Below, piece by piece: positions 1 to 9,835 of a stretch of DNA of 64,000 nt. Origin of the DNA: Massilia antarctica (GTDB lineage Bacteria > Pseudomonadota > Gammaproteobacteria > Burkholderiales > Burkholderiaceae_D); contig NZ_CP065053.1 in assembly GCF_015689335.1 (NCBI RefSeq), positions 3,534,001-3,598,000 on the forward strand, given 5' to 3'. Both the position numbers and the translations under genes were made by a program. The number at the start of each line of letters is the position of its first letter. The stretch's first letter is position 1. The notes under the pieces are model-generated. The model had not been told where the DNA came from, did not search any database, and saw only the letters and a program-made list of their open reading frames with translations.

Positions 1-237
1 TCGGGCTTCTTGAATGGCACCAGCCGCAATTCGGCCTCGTACCAGGCGGCGGTCGGTTCGCTGTCGGCATCGCTGGCGTATCAGATCAATGAGAACTTCA
101 GCGTCACCCTGGACGGCAAGGACTTGAACAATCCGATGGTGCGTTCGGTGATCCACACCGCCGGTGCGATGGATGTGCCGGGTTCGCTGTACAAGAATGG
201 CCGCCAGATTTATCTGGCGCTGCACGGCAAATACTGA
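1..237 (+). CDS. TonB-dependent receptor, C-terminal end (partial)
   Basis: The reading frame is open from base 1 and ends with TGA at 235-237, so only the last 78 codons are present. The residues alternate polar and hydrophobic in outer-membrane beta-strand fashion, with the phrase NENFSVTLDGKDLNNP near the middle and a final strand ending in an aromatic residue (GRQIYLALHGKY), which is typical of TonB-dependent receptor C termini. The substrate cannot be told from this fragment. A strong terminator follows 37 bases after the stop. Confidence 0.75.
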   Translation, partial: SGFLNGTSRNSASYQAAVGSLSASLAYQINENFSVTLDGKDLNNPMVRSVIHTAGAMDVPGSLYKNGRQIYLALHGKY

Positions 238-273
238 GGCTGAGATGGAGGGACTCCGGTCCCGCCCAAAAAA

Positions 274-302
274 ACGGGACGCTTGGGCGTCCCGTTTTTT
301 TT
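274..302 (+). terminator. Rho-independent terminator of the TonB receptor gene
   Basis: A perfect 9-bp stem (274-282 with 287-295, arms ACGGGACGC/GCGTCCCGT) with a TTGG loop runs into nine T residues. It lies just downstream of the receptor stop and ends that transcript. Confidence 0.9.
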
Positions 303-506
303 GTATGAGAGGCCGTTGTGCTTAATTTTTACCGCGCTTCATCCGAGCATCTGACTTTCTTGATTCGTTCAGCGAAGGCACGACTTGCCAGTGTCAGCTT
401 GTGGGAAAATATTTCAGCACACATCGCATGACGTAGAGAACGGTATAAACTAAGCAATCATTTCGAGCCACGATGCTTCTTCCACTATCTTGACAAGGAA
501 TTGTTG

Positions 507-2018
507 ATGAAGAGCTTGATAAGGCAAACAGCGCAGCACGGCCATGCTGGCAACTCGGCCGCGGCCCTCCATGGCCGTGGAGGCGGCGGTTCGGTCAACA
601 TCGTGGACAATCGTGCCGTCGCCGTAGCGCAGCGCCGCCTTCAAGCATGCATCGCCGACAGCTCCCGTATGCAGGAACAGCATGCGCAAATGGCACGCAT
701 GGGCGCGCCAGTCGCACAGCGCAAGAGCGACGGCGGCTTGCCCGCGCAATTGCAGTCCGGAATAGAGCACCTGTCAGGCCAGCCGATGGATGATGTGCGC
801 GTGCACTACAACTCGAATCGCCCCGCACAGTTGCATGCCCTGGCCTACGCGCAGGGCAGCGACATCCATCTCGCTACTGGCCAGGAACGGCATCTGCCGC
901 ACGAGGCCTGGCATGTGGTCCAACAAAAACAGGGGCGGGTCAGGCCCAGCTTCCAACTGATGGGAGCGTCTGTCAATGACGACCTTAGCCTGGAACGGGA
1001 AGCGGATGTCATGGGAGCCATGGCCGCCTCCGTTGCGCTGCCGACTGTGCAGCGCCAACCGGGCGCTCTGGTGGGGCAGCAGGTCCGCATGGACGGCCAG
1101 CGCGCGCGGCTTGCGCCGATGCGCGGTAGCGCCCCGCACTCGGCGCCGCTGCAAATGATTACCGGGTGGGGCGTGCTTGGCGGCCTGGGAGCAGCGGCGG
1201 TCGGCTTGGGCCTCGGCGCCGGCGCGCTTGCCGCCACGGCCCTGGGCGTGGGCGCGGGTGCAGGCATGGCGGTGGCGGCAGGTGGCTTGGGACTGCTCGG
1301 CGCGGCCGTGGGCGGTGGTTTGCGCCGCGCGACTGCGAATACCGCGAGCGTGGCCCCGCAAACGACACCTGGACTGACGTTAGCTCAGCGCGGGGAACTG
1401 AACACACTACGCATACAACAAAACATTCAGCCGCTTGACGTGCACTGGGATGCCGCCCTCACGGACGAGGTTGCGGGACGCCGGCGCGAGCCCGACAGCT
1501 ATCAGCAATGGCAGCCCGGCGCACCTGGTCCCGAGGGAGAGATCAACGATGCCGGGGGCACACCGCTGGCGCCGGGGCGCTATATTTATGTCGTTACCGT
1601 GCAAAATGAATTCCGCTATTTGCCCATGAAGGCGATGGACAAGGATCACTTCGACCAATACCGTACTCATTCTCAATTGTCAGGCAAGCAAAAGGTTTTT
1701 GCCGCGGGCGCTTTCACTGTCGATGAAACCAGCCATGTCACCTCGGTCGATAATGAATCCGGCCACTACCAACCACCTCAAATTGGTCATGCTCAATATG
1801 CGGCCGAGCTGCTCAGGGCCATGGGTTTTAAGGGCGACATGGTTGCGCGTGCTCATGACAGCAGCGGCGACCCGAAAGGGATGGCCTATGCCAAGAGCCA
1901 GGTCAAAGCCAATTTGCGCGCGTTGAAAACCTGGGTGCCCGGCACCAAGAAAGCCGGTTGGGAATTCGGTTTCCCTGATATCGATGATCCAGCCATGAAG
2001 GCCAAAATGCCATTTTAA
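507..2018 (+). CDS. DUF4157 (eCIS-core) domain protein with unassigned C-terminal effector-like domain
   Basis: A 503-residue protein. The ATG at 507 is chosen because AAGGA lies 7 bases upstream; a TTG at 501 would sit on top of it. Residues about 75-150 match the DUF4157 pattern: a VRVHYNS segment, then AYAQGSDIHLATG, then a zinc-protease-like HEAWH (residues 132-136) followed by VVQQKQGRV. A long Gly/Ala-rich hydrophobic stretch (about 217-275) separates it from a C-terminal domain (about 300-503) containing a NESGHYQPP motif. DUF4157 is known from proteins associated with extracellular contractile injection systems and from polymorphic effectors. No injection-system genes or obvious immunity gene are adjacent. 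The effector role is inferred; the DUF4157 assignment is firm. Confidence 0.8.
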   Translation: MKSLIRQTAQHGHAGNSAAALHGRGGGGSVNIVDNRAVAVAQRRLQACIADSSRMQEQHAQMARMGAPVAQRKSDGGLPAQLQSGIEHLSGQPMDDVRVHYNSNRPAQLHALAYAQGSDIHLATGQERHLPHEAWHVVQQKQGRVRPSFQLMGASVNDDLSLEREADVMGAMAASVALPTVQRQPGALVGQQVRMDGQRARLAPMRGSAPHSAPLQMITGWGVLGGLGAAAVGLGLGAGALAATALGVGAGAGMAVAAGGLGLLGAAVGGGLRRATANTASVAPQTTPGLTLAQRGELNTLRIQQNIQPLDVHWDAALTDEVAGRRREPDSYQQWQPGAPGPEGEINDAGGTPLAPGRYIYVVTVQNEFRYLPMKAMDKDHFDQYRTHSQLSGKQKVFAAGAFTVDETSHVTSVDNESGHYQPPQIGHAQYAAELLRAMGFKGDMVARAHDSSGDPKGMAYAKSQVKANLRALKTWVPGTKKAGWEFGFPDIDDPAMKAKMPF

Positions 2019-2131
2019 ATGTCCGCGCAGATGGGGCGCAGCCCGCCTCGCATCGGCAATACTGGGGCTACGATGGCAGGGCTTCTTCGGTTCAGTCGAA
2101 AAAAGAGAAGTGCTGCGGGTGGAGGGATTCG

Positions 2132-2422
2132 CTATAGCCGGAAGCCGGCTTCCCGTTGGTGCCTGATGGACAGTACTAAAACGACGTCCCCCTTGACATC
2201 GTAGTTGTATAACGCGATGTAGCCACTTTTCCCTTTCGAAATTACCAGCTCATGCAACCCCGTTTCGGCCGGCCTCCCAACGAGCGGATGACGAGCAAGG
2301 ATGTTGATGGCTTCATCGATCAAGTTAAGTGTCTCGGACACGTTCAGCTTGCTCGTGACAAGGAAGTTACTGATGTGTTCCAGGTCAGCAATCGCCCGGT
2401 TCGAGTAACTTATTTTCGCCAC
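2132..2422 (-). CDS. ParE/RelE-family toxin
   Basis: A 96-residue protein starting at GTG 2422. The opening ISYSNRAIADLEHISNFL, a central HPLVGRP, then LHELVISKGKSGYIALYNY and a C-terminal VLSIRHQREAGF are characteristic of the ParE/RelE superfamily, which poisons gyrase (ParE) or cleaves mRNA at the ribosome (RelE). It overlaps the upstream RHH gene by 13 bases, the normal antitoxin-first arrangement. The R-H-Q-R-E end favours the ParE side. The target cannot be decided from sequence. Confidence 0.85.
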   Translation of the reverse strand: MAKISYSNRAIADLEHISNFLVTSKLNVSETLNLIDEAINILARHPLVGRPAETGLHELVISKGKSGYIALYNYDVKGDVVLVLSIRHQREAGFRL

Positions 2423-2694
2423 GGCTTGGCCTCCGGCCTGGCTGCGTCACTATTGGTAAGACGCTCCCGCAAATAGGTGCGCACATCGTCAGCGTCATAA
2501 CCCAATCCGCTTTCCTGCATCTCGACGAGGGCAGTTTGCGCCTGCGCAACAAACTCCGCGCGCTGCTCAGCCGCATCCGTCGCTTGGCTGATTGCCCCGA
2601 CCATGAACGCATGCGTGCTGATGCCCAATTCCTCGGCTGCCGCAACCGCTCGCTCCTTAAGCTCAGCGGACAGTTTTAGTGATGTGGTGGACAT
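2410..2694 (-). CDS. Ribbon-helix-helix antitoxin of a ParE-type pair
   Basis: A 94-residue protein. The ATG at 2694 is preferred to the TTG at 2700 because a GGAG lies 10 bases upstream. The N terminus (TTSLKLSAELKERAVAAAEELGIS) is a ribbon-helix-helix DNA-binding fold, and the charged C-terminal half would bind the toxin. It is transcribed first and overlaps the toxin gene. Antitoxins of this type usually repress their own promoter, which should lie in 2695-2800. Confidence 0.82.
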   Translation of the reverse strand: MSTTSLKLSAELKERAVAAAEELGISTHAFMVGAISQATDAAEQRAEFVAQAQTALVEMQESGLGYDADDVRTYLRERLTNSDAARPEAKPWRK

Positions 2695-2873
2695 GATCAA
2701 GAAACTCCATAAAGCGGGTGTTACTAGGGTAGCACTTTTCTGTCGACGGGTGAGTAAGGTGCTTCAAAGTCCTCGATAGCCGCTACTGATACCAATTTTA
2801 GAGTCCGGCATCATGCGATTAGTTCAACCCTCATTCATCCGGTTTGAATCCGGTCAATCAATGACCGCGATAA

Positions 2874-2912
2874 CGAAAACGGGCGGGCCCGGCTTGCGCC
2901 GGAACCCGCCCG
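2874..2912 (-). terminator. Terminator of the TPR-like gene
   Basis: On the minus strand, the arms CGGGCGGG (2905-2912) and CCCGCCCG (2880-2887) with an inner CCGGC/GCCGG pairing form a strong hairpin followed by TTTTCGTT. It lies 22 bases beyond the stop of the TPR-like gene. The T tract is short, only four residues. Confidence 0.7.
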
Positions 2913-2933
2913 ATCAGACGGCGATGCCGTGAA

Positions 2934-4247
2934 TTACTTGGCTGCTGGCGCCGCGGCCGTTGCCGGACGCTTGAGCCACATCACCCAGTAACGCGCCAGG
3001 TCGCCGATGCCGTCGTGACCCTTGATGGTGTCGAAGGTCTTGATCGCATCATCCTTGCGGCCAGCCTTGGCGTACGCCATGCCCAGCTTGAGCTTGGCTT
3101 CTTCCGGACGCTTCAGGCCGCCCTTGGCGATGCCTTGTTCGATGCGCTCGATACCCTTGTCGAACTCGTCCATGGTCACATAGGCATAACCCAGGTTCAC
3201 CAGCCCGGTGCCGTCTTTCATCTTGGCAGCGCTGGCTTCGCCGCTGGCGATGTTCTTGGCGTCGTCGGCCGCACCCTTGCTGACCCGGTCGCGCAGCGAC
3301 TTGTGCTTGGCGGCGTCCGCGCCGCTACCCAGCACGTTGGCGGCGAAACCGGCGTCAACCGCCTTCTTCGCTTCGACCGGGAAGCCGGAGCGTACCGCTT
3401 CTTCGGCCATGTTGACGTAGGTTTCGGCTTCCAGCTGTTTCAGCACGGTCGATTCCAAGCGGTAGGCGTCCAGCAGCAGGCGCGAATTGAAGCTGGTCTT
3501 GCCATACATGCGGTGCAGCAGGTCGGCCCACAGATCGTCGCTCGGGTAGGCGGCAACGAGCTTCTCCAGCGCGGCCGTGTAAGCCGGCCAGTCTTTTTGC
3601 TTGCCGGTGATGGCGACCACCAGGCGCAGGTCGCCCTCGGTCGAGGCGGTGCCGGTCTTCTCGTTTTCGGCCAGCACGGCCAGCGCTTCGGTCTTGGCCG
3701 TGGCCAGGTCGTTATTCAGGTAGTAGGCACGGGCCATCGAAGGGCGCACGCGCGCCGGCGCGCCACCCTCGGCGATGTAGCGCTTCATCCATTCGATCGC
3801 CTTCGGATAGTTCTTGGCGTTGATTTGCAGATTGCCCATCGCCAGGATGAATTCCGGCTTGTCGAGCGCCGGGGTGCTTGGCGAATTGATGATCGCTTCG
3901 AGCGAGCTCGCTGTCATCGCTTCGTTGCCGCTGGCCGAACCGAGCGAGAATTTCATGCGCTCGATGACGTAGTTTTCGTACGGGGTGCGGTTGGCGTAGG
4001 CTTCGGCGGCAGTCAGTCGCTCCTGGACTTCAGCGAATTTCTTGCCGTCGATCAAGACCTTGACGGCGGCCGGGTCGAGCAGCTTGTACAGCTCCGGACG
4101 AACGGTTTCAGGTTTGGTCGGAGCGGCGCTGGTCGCAGGCGTGGCAGGGGCGGATTGCGCGCTGGCGCTGGTCATCAGGGCGGGTGCGGCGTTCAGGCCG
4201 ATGGCGGCCAAGATCAGGCTGATACGAGCGAGACGAAACTGGGACAT
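2934..4247 (-). CDS. Secreted TPR-like repeat protein, function unknown
   Basis: A 437-residue protein. The ATG at 4247 follows AAGGA with a 6-base spacer; an upstream in-frame ATG at 4271 lacks this. A signal peptide (about 1-30, ending TSASAQS) precedes an Ala/Pro/Thr linker and an all-helical body with TPR-type repeats, clearest at the C terminus (VNLGYAYVTMDEFDKGIERIEQG and LKLGMAYAKAGRKDDAIKTF). No enzymatic motif is seen. Such periplasmic TPR proteins act as scaffolds. It is monocistronic, with its own terminator, and is separated from the amino-sugar operon by 172 bases. Confidence 0.75.
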   Translation of the reverse strand: MSQFRLARISLILAAIGLNAAPALMTSASAQSAPATPATSAAPTKPETVRPELYKLLDPAAVKVLIDGKKFAEVQERLTAAEAYANRTPYENYVIERMKFSLGSASGNEAMTASSLEAIINSPSTPALDKPEFILAMGNLQINAKNYPKAIEWMKRYIAEGGAPARVRPSMARAYYLNNDLATAKTEALAVLAENEKTGTASTEGDLRLVVAITGKQKDWPAYTAALEKLVAAYPSDDLWADLLHRMYGKTSFNSRLLLDAYRLESTVLKQLEAETYVNMAEEAVRSGFPVEAKKAVDAGFAANVLGSGADAAKHKSLRDRVSKGAADDAKNIASGEASAAKMKDGTGLVNLGYAYVTMDEFDKGIERIEQGIAKGGLKRPEEAKLKLGMAYAKAGRKDDAIKTFDTIKGHDGIGDLARYWVMWLKRPATAAAPAAK

Positions 4248-4419
4248 GGAAAATCCTTCAATCAAAGACATAAAGACAGCCTGACGCTATAACGCATCAG
4301 CCCGCCGAACCGTGGACACGTAGCCTACATGGGCGTCGTCCGGTTGGTGCGAATTTCGGACGAAGCGCATATTGTCACATAAACTTCATTTTTGCATCCT
4401 GATTTCCGTGCGGACCGGC

Positions 4420-5526
<1,107 letters not shown>

Positions 5527-5527
5527 C

Positions 5528-6844
5528 TCAGCGGACCGGCAAGAGCTTGGCGGCGGCAAGTTCGGCCTGCTGGCGCTCGCTCGCGCTCATCGGAATGATC
5601 TGCGACAGAATCGCCACCGGCACGGCGGCCGCCAGCACCCACAGGAAGAAGTTGTGGTAGCCGAGCGCGATCTGGATATCGCCGCTGATCCATTTGAACA
5701 GCGAGAAGCCCAGCTGCATGATCCCGGTCGCGAACGCATAGTGCGCGGTCTGGTATTTGCCCGGCGCGACCACCTGCATCATGTACAGAATGAGGCCCAC
5801 GAAACCGAAGCCGTAGCCGAACATCTCCACGCTGAGCGCCGCGCCGATCAGGGTCAGGTCGGTCGGCAGGGTAGTGGACAGGAAGTAGAACACCAGGTTG
5901 GGCAGGTTCACCGCCAGGATCAGCACCAGGATGGCGCGCTTGAGGCCGAGCCACGAAGTGAAGTAGCCGCCCGCGATGCTGCCGACGACAAAGGCGACGG
6001 TGCCCGCAGTGCCGTACACGGCGCCCACTTCGGTTGTGCTCAAGCCCAGCCCGCCCAGGTTGCGCGCCTCGCGCAGGAACAGCGGGCCAATCGTCTGCAC
6101 CTGCGCTTCGCCGGCGCGGAACAGGATGATGAACAGGACCGATACCCAAATGCCGGGCTTTTTGAAAAAGTCGATGATGACTTCCTTGAGCGTGCGCGCG
6201 ATTTGCTGCGCCGTGATGTCGGCGCTGGCCGGGTTTTTCGCCAGCGGCAGCGCCCAGCCGTTGTACAGGCCCAGGATGGCCATCGTCGCCGCCAGGATGC
6301 AGAACACGATGGTCCAGGCCGAAACGACGCCCATGGTCTTCTCAAAATACCCGGCCAGCAGCAGCAAGCCGCCGGACGAGATGAAGCGGCCGGCATTGAA
6401 GAAGGTCCCGGTCCAGCCGGCGTAGGCCGCCTGTTCCTTCTGCGTCAGGCTGGAGATGTACAAGCCGTCGCAGGCCACATCGTGGGTGGCCGATGAAATG
6501 GCGACCAGCGTCAGCATGACGACGCAGGCGGCGAACCAGAACGGCATGTGCAGCGCCACCGCCACCAGGCCAAGGCAGGCGCCCCCGATCAACTGGAAAC
6601 TGACCACGATGATTTTTTTGCTGCTGGCCAGTTCCAGGAAAGGACTCCACAGCGGCTTGAAAATCCAGGCCGACATGATGGCGGCGGTCCAGTGGGAGAT
6701 GTCGTCGTTGGCCACGCCCATGCTCTTGAACATCTGGCCGGCCACCATCGCGACCGCGAAGAAGGGCAAGCCCTGCGCCAGGTACAAGCTCGGTACCCAG
6801 GCCAGTGGGCTGCGTTCTTTTTTAGTTGTTTTAGTGAGTTCCAT
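5528..6844 (-). CDS. AmpG-like MFS permease in the amino-sugar operon
   Basis: A 438-residue protein with about 12 hydrophobic segments. The ATG at 6844 has AAGG six bases upstream; the ATG at 6850 abuts the same AAGG and is less likely. The N terminus (SLYLAQGLPFFAVAMVAGQMFK) and the ATHDVACDG loop are hallmarks of the AmpG/acetyl-CoA-transporter-like branch of the major facilitator superfamily, whose classic substrate is GlcNAc-anhydromuropeptide. Lying between the ABC permeases and the ABC ATPase, it probably gives a second inner-membrane route for GlcNAc-containing compounds. The substrate is inferred from context. Confidence 0.8.
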   Translation of the reverse strand: MELTKTTKKERSPLAWVPSLYLAQGLPFFAVAMVAGQMFKSMGVANDDISHWTAAIMSAWIFKPLWSPFLELASSKKIIVVSFQLIGGACLGLVAVALHMPFWFAACVVMLTLVAISSATHDVACDGLYISSLTQKEQAAYAGWTGTFFNAGRFISSGGLLLLAGYFEKTMGVVSAWTIVFCILAATMAILGLYNGWALPLAKNPASADITAQQIARTLKEVIIDFFKKPGIWVSVLFIILFRAGEAQVQTIGPLFLREARNLGGLGLSTTEVGAVYGTAGTVAFVVGSIAGGYFTSWLGLKRAILVLILAVNLPNLVFYFLSTTLPTDLTLIGAALSVEMFGYGFGFVGLILYMMQVVAPGKYQTAHYAFATGIMQLGFSLFKWISGDIQIALGYHNFFLWVLAAAVPVAILSQIIPMSASERQQAELAAAKLLPVR

Positions 6845-6875
6845 CGACATCCTTGGGTGGGGTTTCTTGACAGCG

Positions 6876-7694
6876 TTACTTGACTGCGCCGTCCATGCCG
6901 CGCATGAAGAAGCGCTGCGTGAACAGGAAGGCGGCCAGGGTGGGCAGGATCGTCAGCACGGTGCCGGCGGCGATCACGCGGGTACTGCTGCCGAAGGTGC
7001 CGCGCAAATACAGCACGCCCACCGACAGCGGAAATTCATCCGGCTTGCTCATCACGATGGATGGCCAGATGTACTCGTTCCAGGCTTCGACCGCGGTCAG
7101 GATGCCGACCGTGGCCAGCCACGGCGCGATCAGCGGCAGCATGATCTTGCTGAAGATGATCCACTCCGAGGCGCCGTCCACGCGCGCGGCGTCGATCAGG
7201 TCTTGCGGCACTTCCTCGAACGCTTGCTTGAGCAGCAGGATGGCGACTGCGGTGACCACGTTCGGCAAAATCACGCCGGTGTACGTGTCCACCAGCGACA
7301 GCTTGGTGACGGTGATGAAATTCACCAAAAAATTCACTTCCGACGGCAGCACCAGGGTGGCGAGGATCACGCCGAACACCAGTTTGCGGCCACGGAACCG
7401 CATGCGCGCCAGCGGATAGGCCGCCATCGAACACAGTGCCAGTTTCCAGAACACGGTGCACACGGCGATCAGCACCGAATTCTTGAAAAACGCGATGATG
7501 GGAATCGCGCGGAACACCTCGGCGAAGTTTTCCAGCGATGGCGCGCGCGGCCAGAAGGTGGGCGGAAAGGCGAACACATTGCCTTCCGTGGAAATCGCGG
7601 TGACCAGGGTCCACCAGAACGGGAACACGCACACCACGGCCAGCACGCACAGGATCAGGTAATGGCCGAACGTGGCCAGCGGACGCGCGCGCAT
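6876..7694 (-). CDS. Sugar ABC permease (MalG/UgpE type)
   Basis: A 272-residue inner-membrane permease. Its ATG at 7694 overlaps the stop of the preceding permease (TGATG), which fixes the start even though the frame stays open much further upstream. About six membrane segments are seen. The EAA loop that contacts the ATPase reads DLIDAARVDGASEWIIFSKIMLPLIAP. It ends with the Arg/Phe-rich tail common in this family. It pairs with the upstream MalF-type subunit to form the channel. Confidence 0.9.
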   Translation of the reverse strand: MRARPLATFGHYLILCVLAVVCVFPFWWTLVTAISTEGNVFAFPPTFWPRAPSLENFAEVFRAIPIIAFFKNSVLIAVCTVFWKLALCSMAAYPLARMRFRGRKLVFGVILATLVLPSEVNFLVNFITVTKLSLVDTYTGVILPNVVTAVAILLLKQAFEEVPQDLIDAARVDGASEWIIFSKIMLPLIAPWLATVGILTAVEAWNEYIWPSIVMSKPDEFPLSVGVLYLRGTFGSSTRVIAAGTVLTILPTLAAFLFTQRFFMRGMDGAVK

Positions 7695-8560
7695 CAGCGG
7701 TGTTTCGGTTTGAGGTAGCGCAGGCACACCAGCGCAATACCGATGCAGATGCTTGACACCACCAGGCTGGCGGCGAGCGCGCGCGGCAGCTTGAGGTGCT
7801 TGAGGCCCTGGTCGTAGGCGTAGTACAAGGCGGTGAAGGTCGAATTCATCGGCCCGCCCTGGGTCAGCACGTCCACTTCCTGATAGGCCTTGAGCGCGGC
7901 CAGCACCGACAGGATCGAGCATACCGCGATGGTGGGGCGCAGCATTGGCACGGTGATCTTCCAGAACTGCTGCCAGCGGTTGGCGCCATCGAGCATCGCC
8001 GCTTCCTGCATGTCGGCGGGAATAGCCTGCAGCGCGGCCAGGTACATCACCATGTACCAGCCCAGCCCGCGCCACAGGGTGACGAACATGACCGCAAACA
8101 GTGCCAGGGTGTCGTCGGTCAGCCAGCCGATGGGCGCGTTCGCCAGGCGCAGCTGCATGAAGACGTAGTTGAGCGTGCCCTGTTCGTGGAACATGAAACC
8201 CCACATGATGCCGACCACCGACACCGTCGTCACGACCGGCACGTAGAACGCGGCGCGGAACCAGCGGATGCCGGGCAGCTGGTTATTGACCAGCACCGCC
8301 AGCGCAATCGCGCCGATCTGCACGAACGGCACCATCACCAGGAACAGCAGCGAATTTTTCAGGCCCGTGACGAACATCTCGTTATCGAAAATGTAGCGAA
8401 AATTATCGAGGCCGACGAAGGACGTTGGCCGTATCAGGCTGTAATCGGTGAACGCGAGGAAGGAGCCGTAAGCTACCGGCCAGAACGAAAACACGGCCAG
8501 CAGCACCAGTGCCGGTGCCAGGAACATCCATGCCTGCAGGGTGTGGCGCCGTGTACTCAT
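7694..8560 (-). CDS. Sugar ABC permease (MalF/UgpA type)
   Basis: A 288-residue permease with six predicted membrane segments, starting MSTRRHTLQAWMFLAPALVLL. The EAA loop (MQEAAMLDGANRWQQFWKITVPMLRPT) is present at about 190-216. Both ends are translationally coupled: its start overlaps the binding-protein stop at 8560 and its stop overlaps the next start at 7694. The family imports sugars, amino sugars or polyols. Confidence 0.9.
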   Translation of the reverse strand: MSTRRHTLQAWMFLAPALVLLAVFSFWPVAYGSFLAFTDYSLIRPTSFVGLDNFRYIFDNEMFVTGLKNSLLFLVMVPFVQIGAIALAVLVNNQLPGIRWFRAAFYVPVVTTVSVVGIMWGFMFHEQGTLNYVFMQLRLANAPIGWLTDDTLALFAVMFVTLWRGLGWYMVMYLAALQAIPADMQEAAMLDGANRWQQFWKITVPMLRPTIAVCSILSVLAALKAYQEVDVLTQGGPMNSTFTALYYAYDQGLKHLKLPRALAASLVVSSICIGIALVCLRYLKPKHR

Positions 8561-9819
8561 CAGTGCAGCCTCTGTTTGGACAGCTTCTTGTTCCAGATGG
8601 CGACGGCCTGGTCGAGCGCCTGCTGGACGTCCTGCTTGCCGGTGACACCAGCTTCGACCGCCTTGACCAGCGAACGCCGGAGTTCGTCGTAGTCGTCGAT
8701 GCCGGCCACGTACAAGGTGTGCGAATGCGCCATCGAGCGCGCGCCTGCTTCCACGGCTTTTTCGGCTGCGCCGGCGTTGGCCGGCAGCGCCAGGAAGTAG
8801 GGATCGGCCGCCGCCCTGACTGTGGTGGGGAACACGCTGGCCTGTTTGGCAAAGGCCAGCTGGTTGGCGTCGCTGGTCAGGTACAGCGCGAATTTCCCGA
8901 CCGCTGGAAGCAGCTTCGCGTCCACGCCCTTGGGTATCGAAAAGTGAATCAGCCAGCCGCCGTCGGCGATGCCGGTGGGTCCGAGCGGCGCCGGCGCCAC
9001 GTTGGTGATGGCGTAGATATCCTTCGCATCGTTCTGGATGCGTTTGAGTGCCGTCGGAGGCGCCAGCAGCATGCCGAGGCGGCCGCCCTTGTAGGCGTCG
9101 ACCACGGCGGGGAAATTATCTTCGGCGAACAGGCTTTCCTTGAGCAGGCCGCCGGCCTTGTAGGTGGCCGCGAGTTTCTGCACCAGCGCCACGTGCTGCG
9201 CCGAATTGAACACCGCCTTGCCATCCTTGATGACGGCCAGGCCCTGCCACATGAACAGACCGTCGATTTTCGACAGCGCCGGGGCGATGCCGGCCTTGCC
9301 GGTGCGCGCGGCGATCTGGCGCGCGAATGCAAGCTGCTCGTCGAAGCTTTGCGGGCCGCTTGTCAAGCCCGCGTCCTTGAAGATGGTCCGGTTGTAGGCG
9401 ATCACGGCGACGTTGCTGTACATCGGGAAGCCGTAAGTCTTGCCCTTGAAGCGCAGGTCTTCCAGGGTGCTCGGGATGTAGCTGGCTTTGGATGCCCCGA
9501 GCAGGGCGTCGATTGGCGTGAGCAGTTCGTCGCGCGCAAATTCGTCGGCCCAGGGCACGTTCAGGTTGACCAGCGCCGGCGGCGTGCCGGCCACGATGCG
9601 CGTGACCAGCTTGGTCTGGATGACGTCCCACGGAAAATCGATCCATTCGATCTTCACGCCGGGATTTTGCGCCTCGTATTTGCGCGCCACCGATTCAAAA
9701 AAGGGCGTGAACCTGGGCTTCATGCTGAAGGTCCAGAACTCGATTTTCGTCTCGGCGGCTGCTGCGCTGGCCGCCACGCCCAGTGCCATCAATGCCGTCA
9801 GTAGTGTCTTGATCTTCAT
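8560..9819 (-). CDS. Periplasmic sugar-binding protein of the ABC importer
   Basis: A 419-residue family 1 extracellular solute-binding protein. A signal peptide (about 1-22, ending ASAAAAE) precedes ETKIEFWTFSMKPRFTPFF, the usual first strand and ligand-contact region. Aromatic residues and the GGWLIHFSIPKG segment fit a carbohydrate binder. It begins 16 bases after the deaminase gene and lacks a clear Shine-Dalgarno sequence. Given the nagA and deaminase genes upstream, GlcNAc or chitooligosaccharide is the likely ligand (inference). Confidence 0.88.
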   Translation of the reverse strand: MKIKTLLTALMALGVAASAAAAETKIEFWTFSMKPRFTPFFESVARKYEAQNPGVKIEWIDFPWDVIQTKLVTRIVAGTPPALVNLNVPWADEFARDELLTPIDALLGASKASYIPSTLEDLRFKGKTYGFPMYSNVAVIAYNRTIFKDAGLTSGPQSFDEQLAFARQIAARTGKAGIAPALSKIDGLFMWQGLAVIKDGKAVFNSAQHVALVQKLAATYKAGGLLKESLFAEDNFPAVVDAYKGGRLGMLLAPPTALKRIQNDAKDIYAITNVAPAPLGPTGIADGGWLIHFSIPKGVDAKLLPAVGKFALYLTSDANQLAFAKQASVFPTTVRAAADPYFLALPANAGAAEKAVEAGARSMAHSHTLYVAGIDDYDELRRSLVKAVEAGVTGKQDVQQALDQAVAIWNKKLSKQRLH

Positions 9820-9835
9820 CGATGGCGGGCGTGGG

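Noticed and set aside
2019..2204. A 61-codon frame starting right after the DUF4157 stop; considered as an immunity gene
   Set aside because: It has no ribosome site, low-complexity basic composition, and runs antisense into the toxin gene.
3015..4292. A 425-codon rightward frame
   Set aside because: It is antisense to the TPR-like gene, which has a ribosome site, signal peptide and terminator.
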